A stretch of 64,000 bases of DNA from the NCBI GenBank assembly GCA_016182795.1, contig JACPFW010000015.1:278635-342634 (forward strand). Direction: 5' to 3'. The notes below the pieces were generated by a model. That model had not been told where the DNA came from and did not search any database. It saw only the letters and a list, made by a program, of their open reading frames with translations. Source of the DNA: Gemmatimonadota bacterium (lineage in GTDB: Bacteria > Gemmatimonadota > Gemmatimonadetes > Gemmatimonadales > Gemmatimonadaceae). Shown in pieces: positions 27,876-36,407 of the stretch; position 1 is the stretch's first letter, and each line of letters starts with the position of its first letter. The translations under genes and the position numbers were made by a program.

Positions 27876-29135
27876 CTAGGCCGTGCCCAGCAGTGCGCGG
27901 CGGACAAGGCTGAGCGCCGACTGCGCGCTCCGCTCGCGGACCTCGCGTCGGTCGCCGATCATGCGCGCCCGGAAGCTCTTGGCGGGCCCCGCGCCGTCCA
28001 CCGCGATGCACACCGTCCCCACTGGCTTCTCGGCGGTGCCGCCATCCGGCCCCGCGATGCCAGTGATCGCCACCCCGACTTCGGCGCCCAGCGCGCGCCG
28101 CACCCCGGCTGCCATCTCGCGCGCGGTCTCCTCGCTGACCGCGCCGTGCGCGGCGAGCGTCTCGGCGTGCACACCGAGGGCGGCCATCTTCACGTCGTTG
28201 TGGTAGGCGATGATGCCGCCGAGCATCACATCGCTCGCGCCGGGGATGGCGGTGAGCCGCGCGCCGAGCAACCCGCCGGTGCAGCTCTCGGCCACCGCGA
28301 TGCGCTTGCCGGCGCGGCGCAGCTCGTCGAGCACCGCCGCGGCCAGATCGTCGTGCCCCTCGCCGTACACGTGCTCGCCCGCCGCGGTGCGCAGCACCGC
28401 CGCGACGCGCGCGAGCCGCGCGTCCGCTTTGTCGGGCGCCAGGCCGCGCGCCGTGAGGCGCAGGTCCACCCCTTCCCACCCGGGCAGGTACGCGAGCGAC
28501 AGCCCCTCGAGATCGAGTCCGGCGATCGACAGAATGCGGTCGGAGAGAACGCTCTCGGCGATCCCCGTAGTGCGGATGGTGTGCGACCTCACGACTGTGG
28601 GCGTGCCTTCAAGGCGCGCGCGGATGCGCGGGAGCAGTTCGTCGGCAAACAGCCCGCGCATCTCGCGCGGCACACCCGGCAGCATCGCCACCCAGCGGCC
28701 GCGCTCGTCCTCGAGCCAGATACCCGGCGCCGTGCCGTGCGCGTTGGCGAGAATGCCAGCGCCCTCGGGCACGAGTGCCTGCTGCAGATTGCTCTTCGGC
28801 AGGTCCCCAGTGCGCCCCATCGCCTTCCAGCGCCGCACGAGCGACTCCACCACCTGCGCGTCCTCGTACATCGCGCGCCCGAACAGCGCGGCGACGGACG
28901 GTTTGGTGAGATCGTCGCTCGTCGGCCCAAGGCCGCCGGTGGTGATCACCGCACCGGTGCGCTCGAGCGCCGCGCCAACTCCGGCCGCGATCTCATCGGC
29001 GCCGTCGCCCACCGAGGTGCGGCGCACCACCGTGACGCCGTACGCCGCGAGTTCACGCGCCAGCCACGCGCCGTTGGTGTCGATCGTGAACCCGAGCAGG
29101 AGTTCATCGCCGATCGTCACGACTTCAATCTTCAT
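27876..29135 (-). CDS. cinA: CinA-family nicotinamide-nucleotide amidase
   Basis: A protein of 419 residues from the ATG at 29135. The N-terminal MoaB/MogA-like (COG1058) domain begins MKIEVVTIGDELLLGFTIDT and carries TTGGLGPTSDDLTK. The C-terminal amidase domain has AVAESCTGGLLGARLTAIPG, VSEETAREMAAGVRRALGAE and GIAGPDGGTAEKPVGTV. It deamidates nicotinamide mononucleotide and hydrolyses ADP-ribose-type compounds in pyridine nucleotide recycling. Its start overlaps the pgsA stop by four bases, a gene order shared by many bacteria. The long open frame upstream of the ATG lies inside pgsA and is not used. Confidence 0.9.
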   Translation of the reverse strand: MKIEVVTIGDELLLGFTIDTNGAWLARELAAYGVTVVRRTSVGDGADEIAAGVGAALERTGAVITTGGLGPTSDDLTKPSVAALFGRAMYEDAQVVESLVRRWKAMGRTGDLPKSNLQQALVPEGAGILANAHGTAPGIWLEDERGRWVAMLPGVPREMRGLFADELLPRIRARLEGTPTVVRSHTIRTTGIAESVLSDRILSIAGLDLEGLSLAYLPGWEGVDLRLTARGLAPDKADARLARVAAVLRTAAGEHVYGEGHDDLAAAVLDELRRAGKRIAVAESCTGGLLGARLTAIPGASDVMLGGIIAYHNDVKMAALGVHAETLAAHGAVSEETAREMAAGVRRALGAEVGVAITGIAGPDGGTAEKPVGTVCIAVDGAGPAKSFRARMIGDRREVRERSAQSALSLVRRALLGTA

Positions 29136-29821
29136 GGGGCGTTGCGCGGGGTCCGCAGGACGCTGCCGTAGCGCCGCAGGTACACGCCGAAGCTCCAGAC
29201 GGTCAGCACGACGGCGATCGTCATGCACACGGTACCGACGAACCCCGCGAACAGCGCCATCTGGTCGAGCGCCGAGTGCACGAAGCCGTGCTCTTCGATG
29301 TAGGTGCGGAAGGCGAACCAGAAGTACGCCGCGCCCACCCAGATGAACTGGAACGTCGCCTTGGCCTTGCCCGGACCGATGGCGGCGATCACGACACCGC
29401 GGCGGTTGGCCGCCTGCCGGAACCAGGTCATCGCCACCTCGCGCCCGAGCACGATGACGAGCACCCACCACGGGAACGGCGTGAGGATCCCGCCCCACGT
29501 GACGAACGGATAGGTCGAGACCTCGGCCGCGCGCGGCAGGAGCCGCACGAGCCAGTCGCCGCGCGGCGCCTGCAGCATGTACATCGGAATGAACACGGCC
29601 AGCAGGAAGATCTTGTCGGCCAGGGGGTCGAGCAGTCGGCCGAGGTTGGTGATCTCGTTGCGCGCGCGCGCCAGCTTGCCGTCGTAGTGGTCGGAGATGG
29701 CAACCACGAGGAAGAGCACGAACGCCAGGCCGCGCAGGGTGGCCGAATGCACGAACGGCAGCCACGCAACCAGCGGCGTCAGCGCGATGCGCCCGACAGT
29801 AATCCAGTTCGGGAGGTTCAC
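29132..29821 (-). CDS. pgsA: CDP-alcohol phosphatidyltransferase, PgsA-like
   Basis: A protein of 229 residues with five or six membrane helices and a GTG start. The CDP-alcohol phosphotransferase motif is DHYDGKLARARNEITNLG, completed by RLLDPLADK (DGxxAR...G...D...D). The beginning NLPNWITVGRIALTP is that of glycerol-3-phosphate phosphatidyltransferases, which make phosphatidylglycerol phosphate from CDP-diacylglycerol. It is longer than E. coli PgsA because of an insertion around residues 85-115 (RGDWLVRLLPRAAEVSTYPF). It is coupled to cinA by a four-base overlap and lies 16 bases after mglA. Confidence 0.85.
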   Translation of the reverse strand: MNLPNWITVGRIALTPLVAWLPFVHSATLRGLAFVLFLVVAISDHYDGKLARARNEITNLGRLLDPLADKIFLLAVFIPMYMLQAPRGDWLVRLLPRAAEVSTYPFVTWGGILTPFPWWVLVIVLGREVAMTWFRQAANRRGVVIAAIGPGKAKATFQFIWVGAAYFWFAFRTYIEEHGFVHSALDQMALFAGFVGTVCMTIAVVLTVWSFGVYLRRYGSVLRTPRNAP

Positions 29822-29837
29822 GAGCGGATGCCAGCGC

Positions 29838-30515
29838 TCAGGCGAGCGCCTTGAGGACGAGCTTCGAGACGGCCTTCAAGGTGTCAAAGACGCCATCGCC
29901 CGTCACCGCCACCGCCTCAAAGTACGTGGCGTGCTCGATCCACTCGCCAGTCGGCAGCTGCTCAATCAGGTTCTCCGTCGGGTGGAACGGATCGGGTGTC
30001 ACGCGCTGCCGCGCGGCGTCGACGACTTCCCATCCGGGATTCAGCGACGCCTGCAGCTCGGCGAGCGGCGCGGCGTTGGGCAGGTCGCGTTTGTTGTACT
30101 GAATGACGAACGGCATCTTCGTCAGATCATACCCGTACTCGGCCATGTTGTCGTACAGGTTCTGCATGGCCTCCTGGTTCGCCTCCATGCGCTCGATCTG
30201 CGAGTCGGCGACGAACACGATGCCGTCCACGCCCTTCAGAATCAGCTTGCGCGACGCGTTGTAGTAGACCTGCCCCGGCACCGTGTACAGGTGAAAGCGG
30301 GTCTTGAAACCGCGGATCGTCCCGAGATCGACCGGCAGGAAGTCGAAGAACAGCGTGCGCTCCGTCTCCGTGGCCAGCGAAATGAGCTTGCCGCGGGTGT
30401 CGGGCTTCACCTTGCCGTAGACGTGCTCGAGATTCGTCGTCTTGCCGCCCAGACCCGGACCGTAATAGACGATCTTGCAGTTGATCTCGCGCGACGCGTA
30501 GTTGATCATCGACAT
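29838..30515 (-). CDS. mglA: MglA-like small GTPase
   Basis: A protein of 225 residues. The opening [20 protein letters not shown] carries the P-loop, [20 protein letters not shown] the switch region and [13 protein letters not shown] the DxxG-equivalent with the T-V-P-G wording typical of Mgl[14 protein letters not shown] is the N/TKxD motif. MglA sets cell polarity and drives gliding or type IV pilus placement in Myxococcus and Thermus. A Roadblock-domain gene lies 12 bases upstream, which fits an MglA-MglB switch pair. About 30 extra residues precede the C-terminus compared with Myxococcus MglA. Confidence 0.9.
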   Translation of the reverse strand: MSMINYASREINCKIVYYGPGLGGKTTNLEHVYGKVKPDTRGKLISLATETERTLFFDFLPVDLGTIRGFKTRFHLYTVPGQVYYNASRKLILKGVDGIVFVADSQIERMEANQEAMQNLYDNMAEYGYDLTKMPFVIQYNKRDLPNAAPLAELQASLNPGWEVVDAARQRVTPDPFHPTENLIEQLPTGEWIEHATYFEAVAVTGDGVFDTLKAVSKLVLKALA

Positions 30516-30527
30516 GACCGTTCTCCC

Positions 30528-31016
30528 CTAGCTGAACAGCTGGTCGATCTCGTCGTCTGCGCCGGCGAGAAGGTGTGGTTGCTGTGGCTGGCCACTCGCG
30601 CCCCGCGAGAAGACGGCTTCGAAAAGACGGGTGAGTTCACCCACGGTTTCCTTCATCTTGAGCCGCACGAGGCCGAGCGTCGTGCGGTTGTCGAATAGCG
30701 TGACCAAAATGACACGGCGCGCCACGTCCGCCAGGTACATGGACTCCTTCTCGCCTTGATGGAACAGCGAATTGAAGTCGGTTTCGCCGATCAGCCGCGC
30801 CAACTGGTCGTTGGCGCTGAAGTCCGCGGCCGTCAGCGTGGCAAACGCCGTCGGATCGAAATGTGGCTGCTCGCCCACGGTCGCGACCAACTGCCCCGTG
30901 CGGTCCACGAGGAGCGCGCACCGGGCGTTGCTGTCGACGAGAAACTTCTGGAGCGTGTGCGTAATTGCCCCGAAGTCGTCTTCCGTGAAGGACCAGCTGG
31001 CAGCTCCAACGGGCAT
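30528..31016 (-). CDS. mglB: Roadblock/LC7 domain protein, MglB-like
   Basis: A protein of 162 residues. The Roadblock/LC7 fold is visible in DFGAITHTLQKFLVDSNARC, ALLVDRTGQLVATVG, the central FATLTAADFSANDQLARLIG and MYLADVARRVILVTLFD. A negatively charged tail ends DDEIDQLFS. MglB is the GTPase-activating partner of MglA; the assignment rests on the fold and on adjacency to mglA. The pair follows recR across a 188-base gap filled by a long inverted repeat. Confidence 0.85.
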   Translation of the reverse strand: MPVGAASWSFTEDDFGAITHTLQKFLVDSNARCALLVDRTGQLVATVGEQPHFDPTAFATLTAADFSANDQLARLIGETDFNSLFHQGEKESMYLADVARRVILVTLFDNRTTLGLVRLKMKETVGELTRLFEAVFSRGASGQPQQPHLLAGADDEIDQLFS

Positions 31017-31084
31017 GGCGGAGGGCTATAAGTAAGGGTAAAAGATGGCTAAAGGCCCTCTGCGAGGACAGGGGGAAGATGACA

Positions 31085-31202
31085 GAACGGGGAGGAGGGC
31101 CGAGACTCAGCGACGGGGGACGGGAGGCGGAACGAGACGGAGGAGCCTTGCCCGTACCCCCTCGCGTTCCGCGTCCCCGAGTCTCGGCCCCCCTCCCCGT
31201 TC
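31085..31202. repeat. Long inverted repeat between recR and mglB
   Basis: Arms 31085-31108 and 31179-31202 pair at 23 of 24 positions; the inner region also pairs through GCGGAACG and CGTTCCGC. The right arm ends three bases before the recR stop codon. The remaining part of the gap (31017-31084) holds purine-rich degenerate sequence. Confidence 0.8.
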
Positions 31203-31204
31203 CG

Positions 31205-31792
31205 CTACAGTTGTCGGCGAGCCGTCAACGCCTGCGCAATCGTCACGCCGTCCGCGTATTCCAGGTCCCCACCCACCGGCAGGCCACGCGCGATCCGGCT
31301 CAGTGACACTCCCGTGCCGGCCAACTGCTGCTGCAGGTAGAGTGCCGTGGCCTCGCCCTCGAGCTTGGCGTTGGTGGCCAGGATCACTTCGCGCACGCCC
31401 CCGGCCCCAACCCGCGCCACGAGCGGCGCGATGCTCAGGTCATCGGGGCCGATGCCGTCGAGCGGGGCGAGGCGTCCGCCGAGCACGTGATAGGTGCCGC
31501 GGAACTCGCCGGACCGTTCGATGGCGCCGATGTCCGACGCCTCTTCCACCACGCAGATCATCGTCGCGTCGCGCCGCGGGTCGGCGCAGATGGCGCACAG
31601 TTCCGCCTCGGTGAGGTTGAAGCACCGCGGGCACGGATGGACTTTCTCGGCAAGGGTGACGAGCGCCTGCGCCAGGCGACGCGACTGCTCCGCCGGCTGC
31701 TTCAGCAGGTGGTAGGTGAGGCGGAGGGCCGACTTGCGCCCGATGGTCGGGAGGCGCGACAGCTCGGCGACCAGATCGTCGATGGCCGACAC
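31205..31792 (-). CDS. recR: Recombination protein RecR
   Basis: A protein of 195 residues with a GTG start, one base after the ybaB stop. Helix-hairpin-helix at LSRLPTIGRKSALRLTYHLL, zinc finger CPRCFNLTEAELCAIC, Toprim domain with ICVVEEASDIGAIERSGEF and GTYHVLGGRLAPLDGIGPDD. RecR acts with RecF/RecO to load RecA on gapped DNA. The order dnaX-ybaB-recR is a classic conserved operon. Confidence 0.94.
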   Translation of the reverse strand: MSAIDDLVAELSRLPTIGRKSALRLTYHLLKQPAEQSRRLAQALVTLAEKVHPCPRCFNLTEAELCAICADPRRDATMICVVEEASDIGAIERSGEFRGTYHVLGGRLAPLDGIGPDDLSIAPLVARVGAGGVREVILATNAKLEGEATALYLQQQLAGTGVSLSRIARGLPVGGDLEYADGVTIAQALTARRQL

Positions 31793-31793
31793 G

Positions 31794-32108
31794 TCAGAGC
31801 GGCAGCGGGAACGGCAGGTTGAGCCCGCCCATCAGGCTGCGCATTTCGCGCTGCGCCGCCTCCGACGCCTTCTTCTGCGCATCGACGACCGCGACGGTGA
31901 TGAGGTCCTCGAGCATCTCCACATCGGCGGGATTCACCACCGACGGGTCGAGGCGCACGGATTTGACGTTACCCTTGCCGTCGGCTTCCACGGTGACCAT
32001 CCCACCCCCGGATGAGCCGCTGACGGTGAGTTTGTGCAGCGCTTCATCCACCTGCTGGGCGCGCTGCTGCATTTGTTGCGCCTGGGCGACGAGATTCTTG
32101 AGGTCCAT
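31794..32108 (-). CDS. YbaB/EbfC nucleoid-associated protein
   Basis: A protein of 104 residues, full family length. It starts MDLKNLVAQAQQMQQRAQQV, followed by GGGMVTVEADGKGNVKSVRLDP and LEDLITVAVVDAQKKASEAA. It binds DNA as a dimer with tweezer-like arms. It sits between dnaX (18 bases upstream) and recR (one base downstream), as in most bacteria. Confidence 0.92.
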   Translation of the reverse strand: MDLKNLVAQAQQMQQRAQQVDEALHKLTVSGSSGGGMVTVEADGKGNVKSVRLDPSVVNPADVEMLEDLITVAVVDAQKKASEAAQREMRSLMGGLNLPFPLPL

Positions 32109-32126
32109 GGTGAGCCTGTGGAGGCG

Positions 32127-33830
32127 CTAAGGCAGAAGGCGAAGGTCGAGCGCCGCGATGGCCGCGTCGAGCACCGCGTCGCGCTTGCGCAGCTGCTCGA
32201 CGCGCCGCTGCAGCACGTTCTCCTCGGTGAGCCGCTCCTGCGGCGCCGCTTGCTGGGCACTGACCACCAGTCGTTCGACACCCGAGAAGCGCGAACGCAG
32301 TGCGGCGAGCACGTACTCCGCACCCTGACGAATGGCATCCCCGTGCACGTCGGTATCCACGGCGAGTGTAATGGTGCCGCTGCCCGACACCGCCTGCGGC
32401 GTGGCATGGTCGAGCATCGACGCCAGCGTACCGCGTCCGCCGCGCCGCACGGCGTCCACAATCTCGTCCCAGAACTCGGCGAGCCGATTGATTTCAGCAG
32501 GCACGGTGGTCGCCGGCGCCGCGACGTCGGCCGCGGGCGCCGCAGTGACGGCGGGCGCCGCCACTTGGGCGCGCGGAGCCGGACGCGCCGGCGGGGCGGC
32601 ATCCACGCTGTCGCGCAGGCGGGGCGGCGGGGCGGATCGCGGGTCGCGCTCGCGTACAACCGACCCGCCGCCTGACGACGGCGGGGCAGACGGCGCGCCC
32701 ATCACTCCCGTGAGCACGGCCTCGAGATCGAGCGTGCGGTCGAGCAGCGCAAAACGCACGAGCATGGTCTCGAACAGCAGCTGCTGCTGCGACGAGCGCC
32801 GGAAGTGCGGCTCCAGTTCCACCAGCAGGGTGAGCATGCGCACGAGTTCGGTCGCCTTGACGCGCGGCACGCGCGCCGTCAGCTCCTGGCGCATGCGGTC
32901 GCTGCTCTCGGGCGGCGTGCCGCCCAGCGCCAGCGCGAGCTGCGCGCGCAACACGTCGGCGAAGTCGGCAATGAGGACGTTGAAGTCCACGCCATGGTCG
33001 GCCAGCCGTCCCACTGCCGCAAAGACATCGCCGGCGCGTCGGTCGAGCACGAGGTCGAACAGCGCGAGCGTTTCGTCCTCCGGTACCAGCCCCAGCGCAT
33101 CGCGCACGCGCTGCGGGGTGAGCGTGCCGTCACCCCACGCCAGCACCTGGTCGGTGAGCGAGAGCGCATCGCGCATCGACCCGTCGGCGGCGCGCGCCAG
33201 CATCGCCAGCGCCTCCGCCTCGGCCGGCACCTGCTCCTCGGCGAGCACCGCGGCAAGCCGCTCGCGCACGTCGGCCGGGCCGATGCGCTTGAGGTCGAAC
33301 CGCTGCAGGCGGCTGAGCACCGGCGCCGCCGCCTGGGCAATCTTCTGCGGCTCCGTGGTGGCGAAGACAAACACGACACGCGGCGGCGGCTCCTCGAGCA
33401 CCTTGAGGAGCGCGTTCCATGCCTCGCGCGTCAGCATGTGCGCCTCGTCCACGATGTAGACCTTGTAGCGGTCGTCTCCCGTGGGCGCATATTGCGCACG
33501 CTCGCGCAGTTGGCGCGCGTCCTCGACGCCCCGGTTCGAGGCGGCGTCGATTTCCACCACGTCGAGGGACGCGCTCCCGCTCCAGATGCGCTGACAGCTC
33601 GGGCAGACCCCGCACGGCTCGCCGTCGTCGCGCTTCTGCTCGCAGTTGAGCGCCATGGCCAGCACACGCGCCAGCGTCGTCTTGCCCGTGCCGCGCGGAC
33701 CGCACAACAGGTAGCCGTGGGCCACCCGGCCGCGGGCGATCGCCCCCTTGAGCGTCCCCGCCACATGCGATTGCACAGCTACCGACGCGAAGGTCTTCGG
33801 ACGGTACTTGCGGGCGAGGGCGAGGGACAT
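32127..33830 (-). CDS. dnaX: DNA polymerase III subunits gamma/tau
   Basis: A protein of 567 residues from the ATG at 33830 (MSLALARKYRPKTFASVA). AAA+ motifs: Walker A GPRGTGKTT near residue 45, zinc cysteines in CEQKRDDGEPCGVCPSC, Walker B YIVDEAHMLT, and sensor 1 FATTEPQKI. Domain III follows, then an Ala/Pro-rich linker (residues about 395-465) and a tau-like C-terminal part. It loads the sliding clamp and holds the replisome together. The frame stays open far upstream of the ATG across the divergent aromatic operon leader, but that part is not coding. The last codons (LRLLP) lie in GGCAGAAGGCGAAGG-type repeat sequence. Confidence 0.93.
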   Translation of the reverse strand: MSLALARKYRPKTFASVAVQSHVAGTLKGAIARGRVAHGYLLCGPRGTGKTTLARVLAMALNCEQKRDDGEPCGVCPSCQRIWSGSASLDVVEIDAASNRGVEDARQLRERAQYAPTGDDRYKVYIVDEAHMLTREAWNALLKVLEEPPPRVVFVFATTEPQKIAQAAAPVLSRLQRFDLKRIGPADVRERLAAVLAEEQVPAEAEALAMLARAADGSMRDALSLTDQVLAWGDGTLTPQRVRDALGLVPEDETLALFDLVLDRRAGDVFAAVGRLADHGVDFNVLIADFADVLRAQLALALGGTPPESSDRMRQELTARVPRVKATELVRMLTLLVELEPHFRRSSQQQLLFETMLVRFALLDRTLDLEAVLTGVMGAPSAPPSSGGGSVVRERDPRSAPPPRLRDSVDAAPPARPAPRAQVAAPAVTAAPAADVAAPATTVPAEINRLAEFWDEIVDAVRRGGRGTLASMLDHATPQAVSGSGTITLAVDTDVHGDAIRQGAEYVLAALRSRFSGVERLVVSAQQAAPQERLTEENVLQRRVEQLRKRDAVLDAAIAALDLRLLP

Positions 33831-33844
33831 GGGATAAAACTGCA

Positions 33845-33867
33845 GACGGTCGACGGTGGACGGTAGG
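33845..33867. repeat. ACGGT-type degenerate repeat
   Basis: GACGGTCGACGGTGGACGGTA between divergent dnaX and the aro leader repeats an ACGGT core three times. It is related to the heptamer array at 25896-25916. Confidence 0.5.
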
Positions 33868-33937
33868 CGCTTGACGACAGGTGTCCTACGATAGTCCGTG
33901 TCGGACGCGCCGGCGCAGCCCAAATCGAGCTCCCCAC

Positions 33938-33967
33938 TTGACGGCATCCCCCAGAACCCCTTACTGT
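33938..33967 (+). promoter_or_regulatory. Candidate promoter of the aro leader
   Basis: TTGACG at 33938-33943, spacer 18, TACTGT at 33962-33967. It would start transcription near 33974, the leader-peptide ATG, giving a leaderless start. The -10 match is weak; a TACGAT at 33887 is another -10-like box. Confidence 0.35.
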
Positions 33968-33973
33968 CCGCGC

Positions 33974-34054
33974 ATGATGCTCCGCCGCCGCGCGTACTTT
34001 TATTCCTACTTTCGCAGCCTTTCACGGGCCGCGGGGGCAGGCGTTCGCGCATAG
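33974..34054 (+). CDS. Aromatic leader peptide (attenuator)
   Basis: A 26-residue open frame, [20 protein letters not shown] followed by GAGVRA and TAG. Five of the six residues 8-13 (YFYSYF) are Tyr or Phe. It ends 26 bases before a perfect rho-independent terminator and 77 bases before the DAHP synthase start. This is the arrangement of transcription attenuators such as pheL, in which ribosome stalling at Tyr/Phe codons favours antitermination. No Shine-Dalgarno sequence precedes the ATG, so translation may be leaderless. The peptide itself has no other expected function. Confidence 0.75.
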   Translation: MMLRRRAYFYSYFRSLSRAAGAGVRA

Positions 34055-34113
34055 CTGACACCATCCCATCGCACGCAACTGGCCCGTGGAACTGTCCACG
34101 GGCCTCTTTTTTT
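34023..34113 (+). promoter_or_regulatory. Attenuator: antiterminator and terminator segments
   Basis: CACGGGCC at 34023-34030, just past the Tyr/Phe codons, is the exact complement of GGCCCGTG (34081-34088), the left arm of the terminator. So an antiterminator (34023-34030 with 34081-34088) and the terminator (34081-34104) exclude each other. A ribosome that runs to the TAG at 34052-34054 would cover the first segment and allow termination. Confidence 0.7.
34081..34113 (+). terminator. Rho-independent terminator of the attenuator
   Basis: A perfect 10-bp stem (34081-34090 with 34095-34104), four-base loop, then TC and seven T (34107-34113). It stands before, not after, the gene it would control: the DAHP synthase RBS (GGAGGA) begins eight bases after the T-run. 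Confidence 0.9.
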
Positions 34114-34131
34114 GTCCCATCGGAGGACCCA

Positions 34132-35184
34132 GTGATCATCATCACCGAATCAGGCATTCCCCAGCCGACGCTCGACGCCCTGCGCGAACAGCTCGAGGCG
34201 CGCGGCGTCCGTACCCACGTGTCGCGCGGCACTGATCGCGTCGTCGTCGGCTGTATCGGCGACACGGCTCAGCTCGATGCCGGCGCGGTGGCACGGTGGG
34301 CCGGCGTCGCCTCGGTCGTACCGGTGCGTACGCCGTACCGCTTGGCGTCGCGCGGGTTCCGGGCCGCCCCAACGCTGGTGCCGCTGGGCGATGCCGCCGG
34401 CACCATGATCGGCGGCCGACAGGTGGTCGTGGCCGCCGGCCCCTGCTCCGTGGAAAATCCCGAAATGCTGCTGGAGACCGCGCTCGGGGTGCGCGAGCAC
34501 GGCGCCACGATGCTGCGAGGCGGGGCCTTCAAGCCACGGACCTCCCCGTGGGCCTTCCAGGGGCTCGGCACGCAGGGGCTCGCTCTCCTCGCCGACGCAC
34601 GCGCCGCCACGGGCCTGCCGGTCGTCACCGAAGTGATGGATCCGCGGCACGTCGACCTGGTGGCCGAACACGCCGACATGCTGCAGATCGGGGCCCGCAA
34701 CATGCAGAACTACGCCCTGCTGGCCGAAGTCGGGCGCGTGCGGCGCCCGGTGCTGCTCAAGCGCGGGCTCTCGGCGACCATCACCGAGATGCTGCTCGCC
34801 GCCGAGCACATCATGGCGCGCGGCAACGAACTCGTGGTGCTGTGCGAACGCGGCATCCGCACCTACGAGACGGCGACGCGCAATACGCTCGACGTCGCGG
34901 CCATTCCCGTGCTCAAGCGCGAGACGCACCTCCCCGTGATTGTCGACCCGTCGCACGCCGGCGGGCGGGCCGACCTCGTGGCGCCGCTGGCGTTCGCCGC
35001 CATCGCCGCCGGCGCGGACGGCCTGATCATCGAGGTGCATCCCCGCCCCGGCGAGGCGCTCTCCGACGGCGAGCAGTCGCTGACGCTCGACGCGTTCGGC
35101 GCGCTGATGACGTCGCTGGCGCGCTTCGCCGAGGCGGCCGGGCGCTCGCTCGCCGCCGATCGTCGCGCGACGAAGGTGGCGTAA
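34132..35184 (+). CDS. aroF: 3-deoxy-7-phosphoheptulonate (DAHP) synthase
   Basis: A protein of 350 residues starting with GTG 34132 behind a GGAGGA site. Residues 1-80 form the ferredoxin-like regulatory domain ([20 protein letters not shown]) of Thermotoga-type enzymes, known for Tyr/Phe feedback binding. The TIM-barrel synthase follows: [69 protein letters not shown] and [11 protein letters not shown], with the metal and PEP ligands. It makes the first compound of the shikimate pathway. It is co-transcribed with tyrA (stop and start share a base) and preceded by the Tyr/Phe attenuator, so control at both transcription and enzyme level is likely. Confidence 0.92.
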   Translation: MIIITESGIPQPTLDALREQLEARGVRTHVSRGTDRVVVGCIGDTAQLDAGAVARWAGVASVVPVRTPYRLASRGFRAAPTLVPLGDAAGTMIGGRQVVVAAGPCSVENPEMLLETALGVREHGATMLRGGAFKPRTSPWAFQGLGTQGLALLADARAATGLPVVTEVMDPRHVDLVAEHADMLQIGARNMQNYALLAEVGRVRRPVLLKRGLSATITEMLLAAEHIMARGNELVVLCERGIRTYETATRNTLDVAAIPVLKRETHLPVIVDPSHAGGRADLVAPLAFAAIAAGADGLIIEVHPRPGEALSDGEQSLTLDAFGALMTSLARFAEAAGRSLAADRRATKVA

Positions 35185-36260
35185 TGACCCCCGCCGCCAA
35201 GACCTCACCCTCGCTCGCCGCCCTGCGCGAGGAACTCGGCGCGCTGGACGCCGAGCTGATCCAACTCCTGCGGCGCCGCGTGCAGTTGGCGCGGCACATC
35301 GGCGCCGAAAAGCGCGCGGCCGGACTCGCCATGCTCGACCCGCGCCGCGAGGCGCAGGTGGTGGCCGCCGCCGCGCGCCTCGCCCGTCGCCCCGTCGCGC
35401 GTAAGGCGCGCGCGACGCGGCACACCTCGCCCCGCGTGGACGGTCCGGTTGCCGTCCTCGGCCTCGGCCTCATCGGCGGGTCGCTCGCGCGCGACCTCGC
35501 CGCGGACGGCACCGAGGTGTGGGGCTTCGACACCGACGAGTCGGCCACGCGCCACGCGCATCGCGCCGGCGTGATTGCGCGCGTCATCGACCGTGAACTG
35601 CGCGCCGCCCGCGACGCGCGCGTCATCGTGCTCGCCGTGCCCGTCGATGTCGCACCCGCGCTCCTCGAGCAGGCGCGGCCGTTCATCCAGCGCGGCGCGC
35701 TCATCACCGACGTCGGGAGCACCAAGCGGCGCATCGTGCAGGCCGCCGCCGCGCTCGACCTCGGCACGCAGTTCGTGGGGAGTCATCCGATGGCGGGCGA
35801 TCACCGCGCCGGGTGGCTCGCCTCGCGGAGGGGTCTTTTCGCAGGGGCACGCGTAGACCTCTGCGGCAGTCCCGACGCGAGCACCAGCGCCTGGCGGCGT
35901 GTGCGCGCCCTCTGGCGGAGTCTCGGCGCCAAACCCGTGGCGCGCGACGCGACGATGCACGACGCCGAACTCGCCTTCAGCAGCCACCTGCCGCAGATAC
36001 TCTCGCTCGCGCTCGCCGGGACCTTGTCGTCGCGGGCCATCGCGCGCGATCGACTCGGCAACGGCGGAAAGGAGATGACCCGCACGGCCGCCTCGTCGCT
36101 CGACATGTGGGCGGCGATCTACGAAGACAACGCCGGGCCGGTGCTCGATGCGCTGGAGACATGCCTCGCGCAGCTCGGCGGACTGCGGCGCGCCGTGGAG
36201 CATCGCGACCGGCGCGCGCTGGCCGAGGCATTTGCGGCGGCCAAGGCATGGGCGGGGTAG
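35184..36260 (+). CDS. tyrA: Prephenate dehydrogenase with short chorismate mutase-like N-terminus
   Basis: A protein of 358 residues. Residues 10-65 ([20 protein letters not shown], then [11 protein letters not shown] and [12 protein letters not shown]) look like helices one and two of an AroQ chorismate mutase, but the third helix is missing. A basic linker ([12 protein letters not shown]) then leads to the NAD-binding dehydrogenase domain: [47 protein letters not shown], catalytic His in [16 protein letters not shown]. It converts prephenate to 4-hydroxyphenylpyruvate. The ATG overlaps the DAHP synthase TAA by one base. A terminator shared with the SRP RNA lies six bases after its stop. 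Confidence 0.88.
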   Translation: MTPAAKTSPSLAALREELGALDAELIQLLRRRVQLARHIGAEKRAAGLAMLDPRREAQVVAAAARLARRPVARKARATRHTSPRVDGPVAVLGLGLIGGSLARDLAADGTEVWGFDTDESATRHAHRAGVIARVIDRELRAARDARVIVLAVPVDVAPALLEQARPFIQRGALITDVGSTKRRIVQAAAALDLGTQFVGSHPMAGDHRAGWLASRRGLFAGARVDLCGSPDASTSAWRRVRALWRSLGAKPVARDATMHDAELAFSSHLPQILSLALAGTLSSRAIARDRLGNGGKEMTRTAASSLDMWAAIYEDNAGPVLDALETCLAQLGGLRRAVEHRDRRALAEAFAAAKAWAG

Positions 36261-36266
36261 AAACGA

Positions 36267-36301
36267 CTCGCGGGGGCCCCGAATACCGGTGCCCCCGCGA
36301 G
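36267..36301 (-). terminator. Terminator of the SRP RNA
   Basis: An 11-bp perfect stem (CTCGCGGGGGC at 36267-36277 with its complement at 36291-36301), followed on the minus strand by TCGTTTC. It lies right after the 3' end of the SRP RNA and also right after the tyrA stop on the other strand. Confidence 0.8.
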
Positions 36302-36302
36302 A

Positions 36303-36403
36303 GTGCTTCAGGCCTGACGATGCAACGTGAGACACCACGTACCGTTGCTGCCTTTCGGCCCTGGCGGAGTTGGCGGGCCCGCGATCATCGGGGCCTGAAG
36401 CAC
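36303..36403 (-). ncRNA. ffs: Signal recognition particle RNA (small, 4.5S type)
   Basis: On the minus strand the 5' end GTGCTTCAGGCC (36403-36392) pairs perfectly with the 3' end GGCCTGAAGCAC (36314-36303). Between them is the conserved SRP hairpin CGCCAGGGCCGAAAGGCAGC followed by AACGGTACG: the GGAA-type tetraloop region (here CCGAAAGG) and the AGCA internal loop recognised by Ffh. The length, about 101 bases, is right for the small bacterial form. A promoter-like TTGTGC/TAATTT pair is upstream and a strong terminator downstream. Confidence 0.9.
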
Positions 36404-36407
36404 CTTC

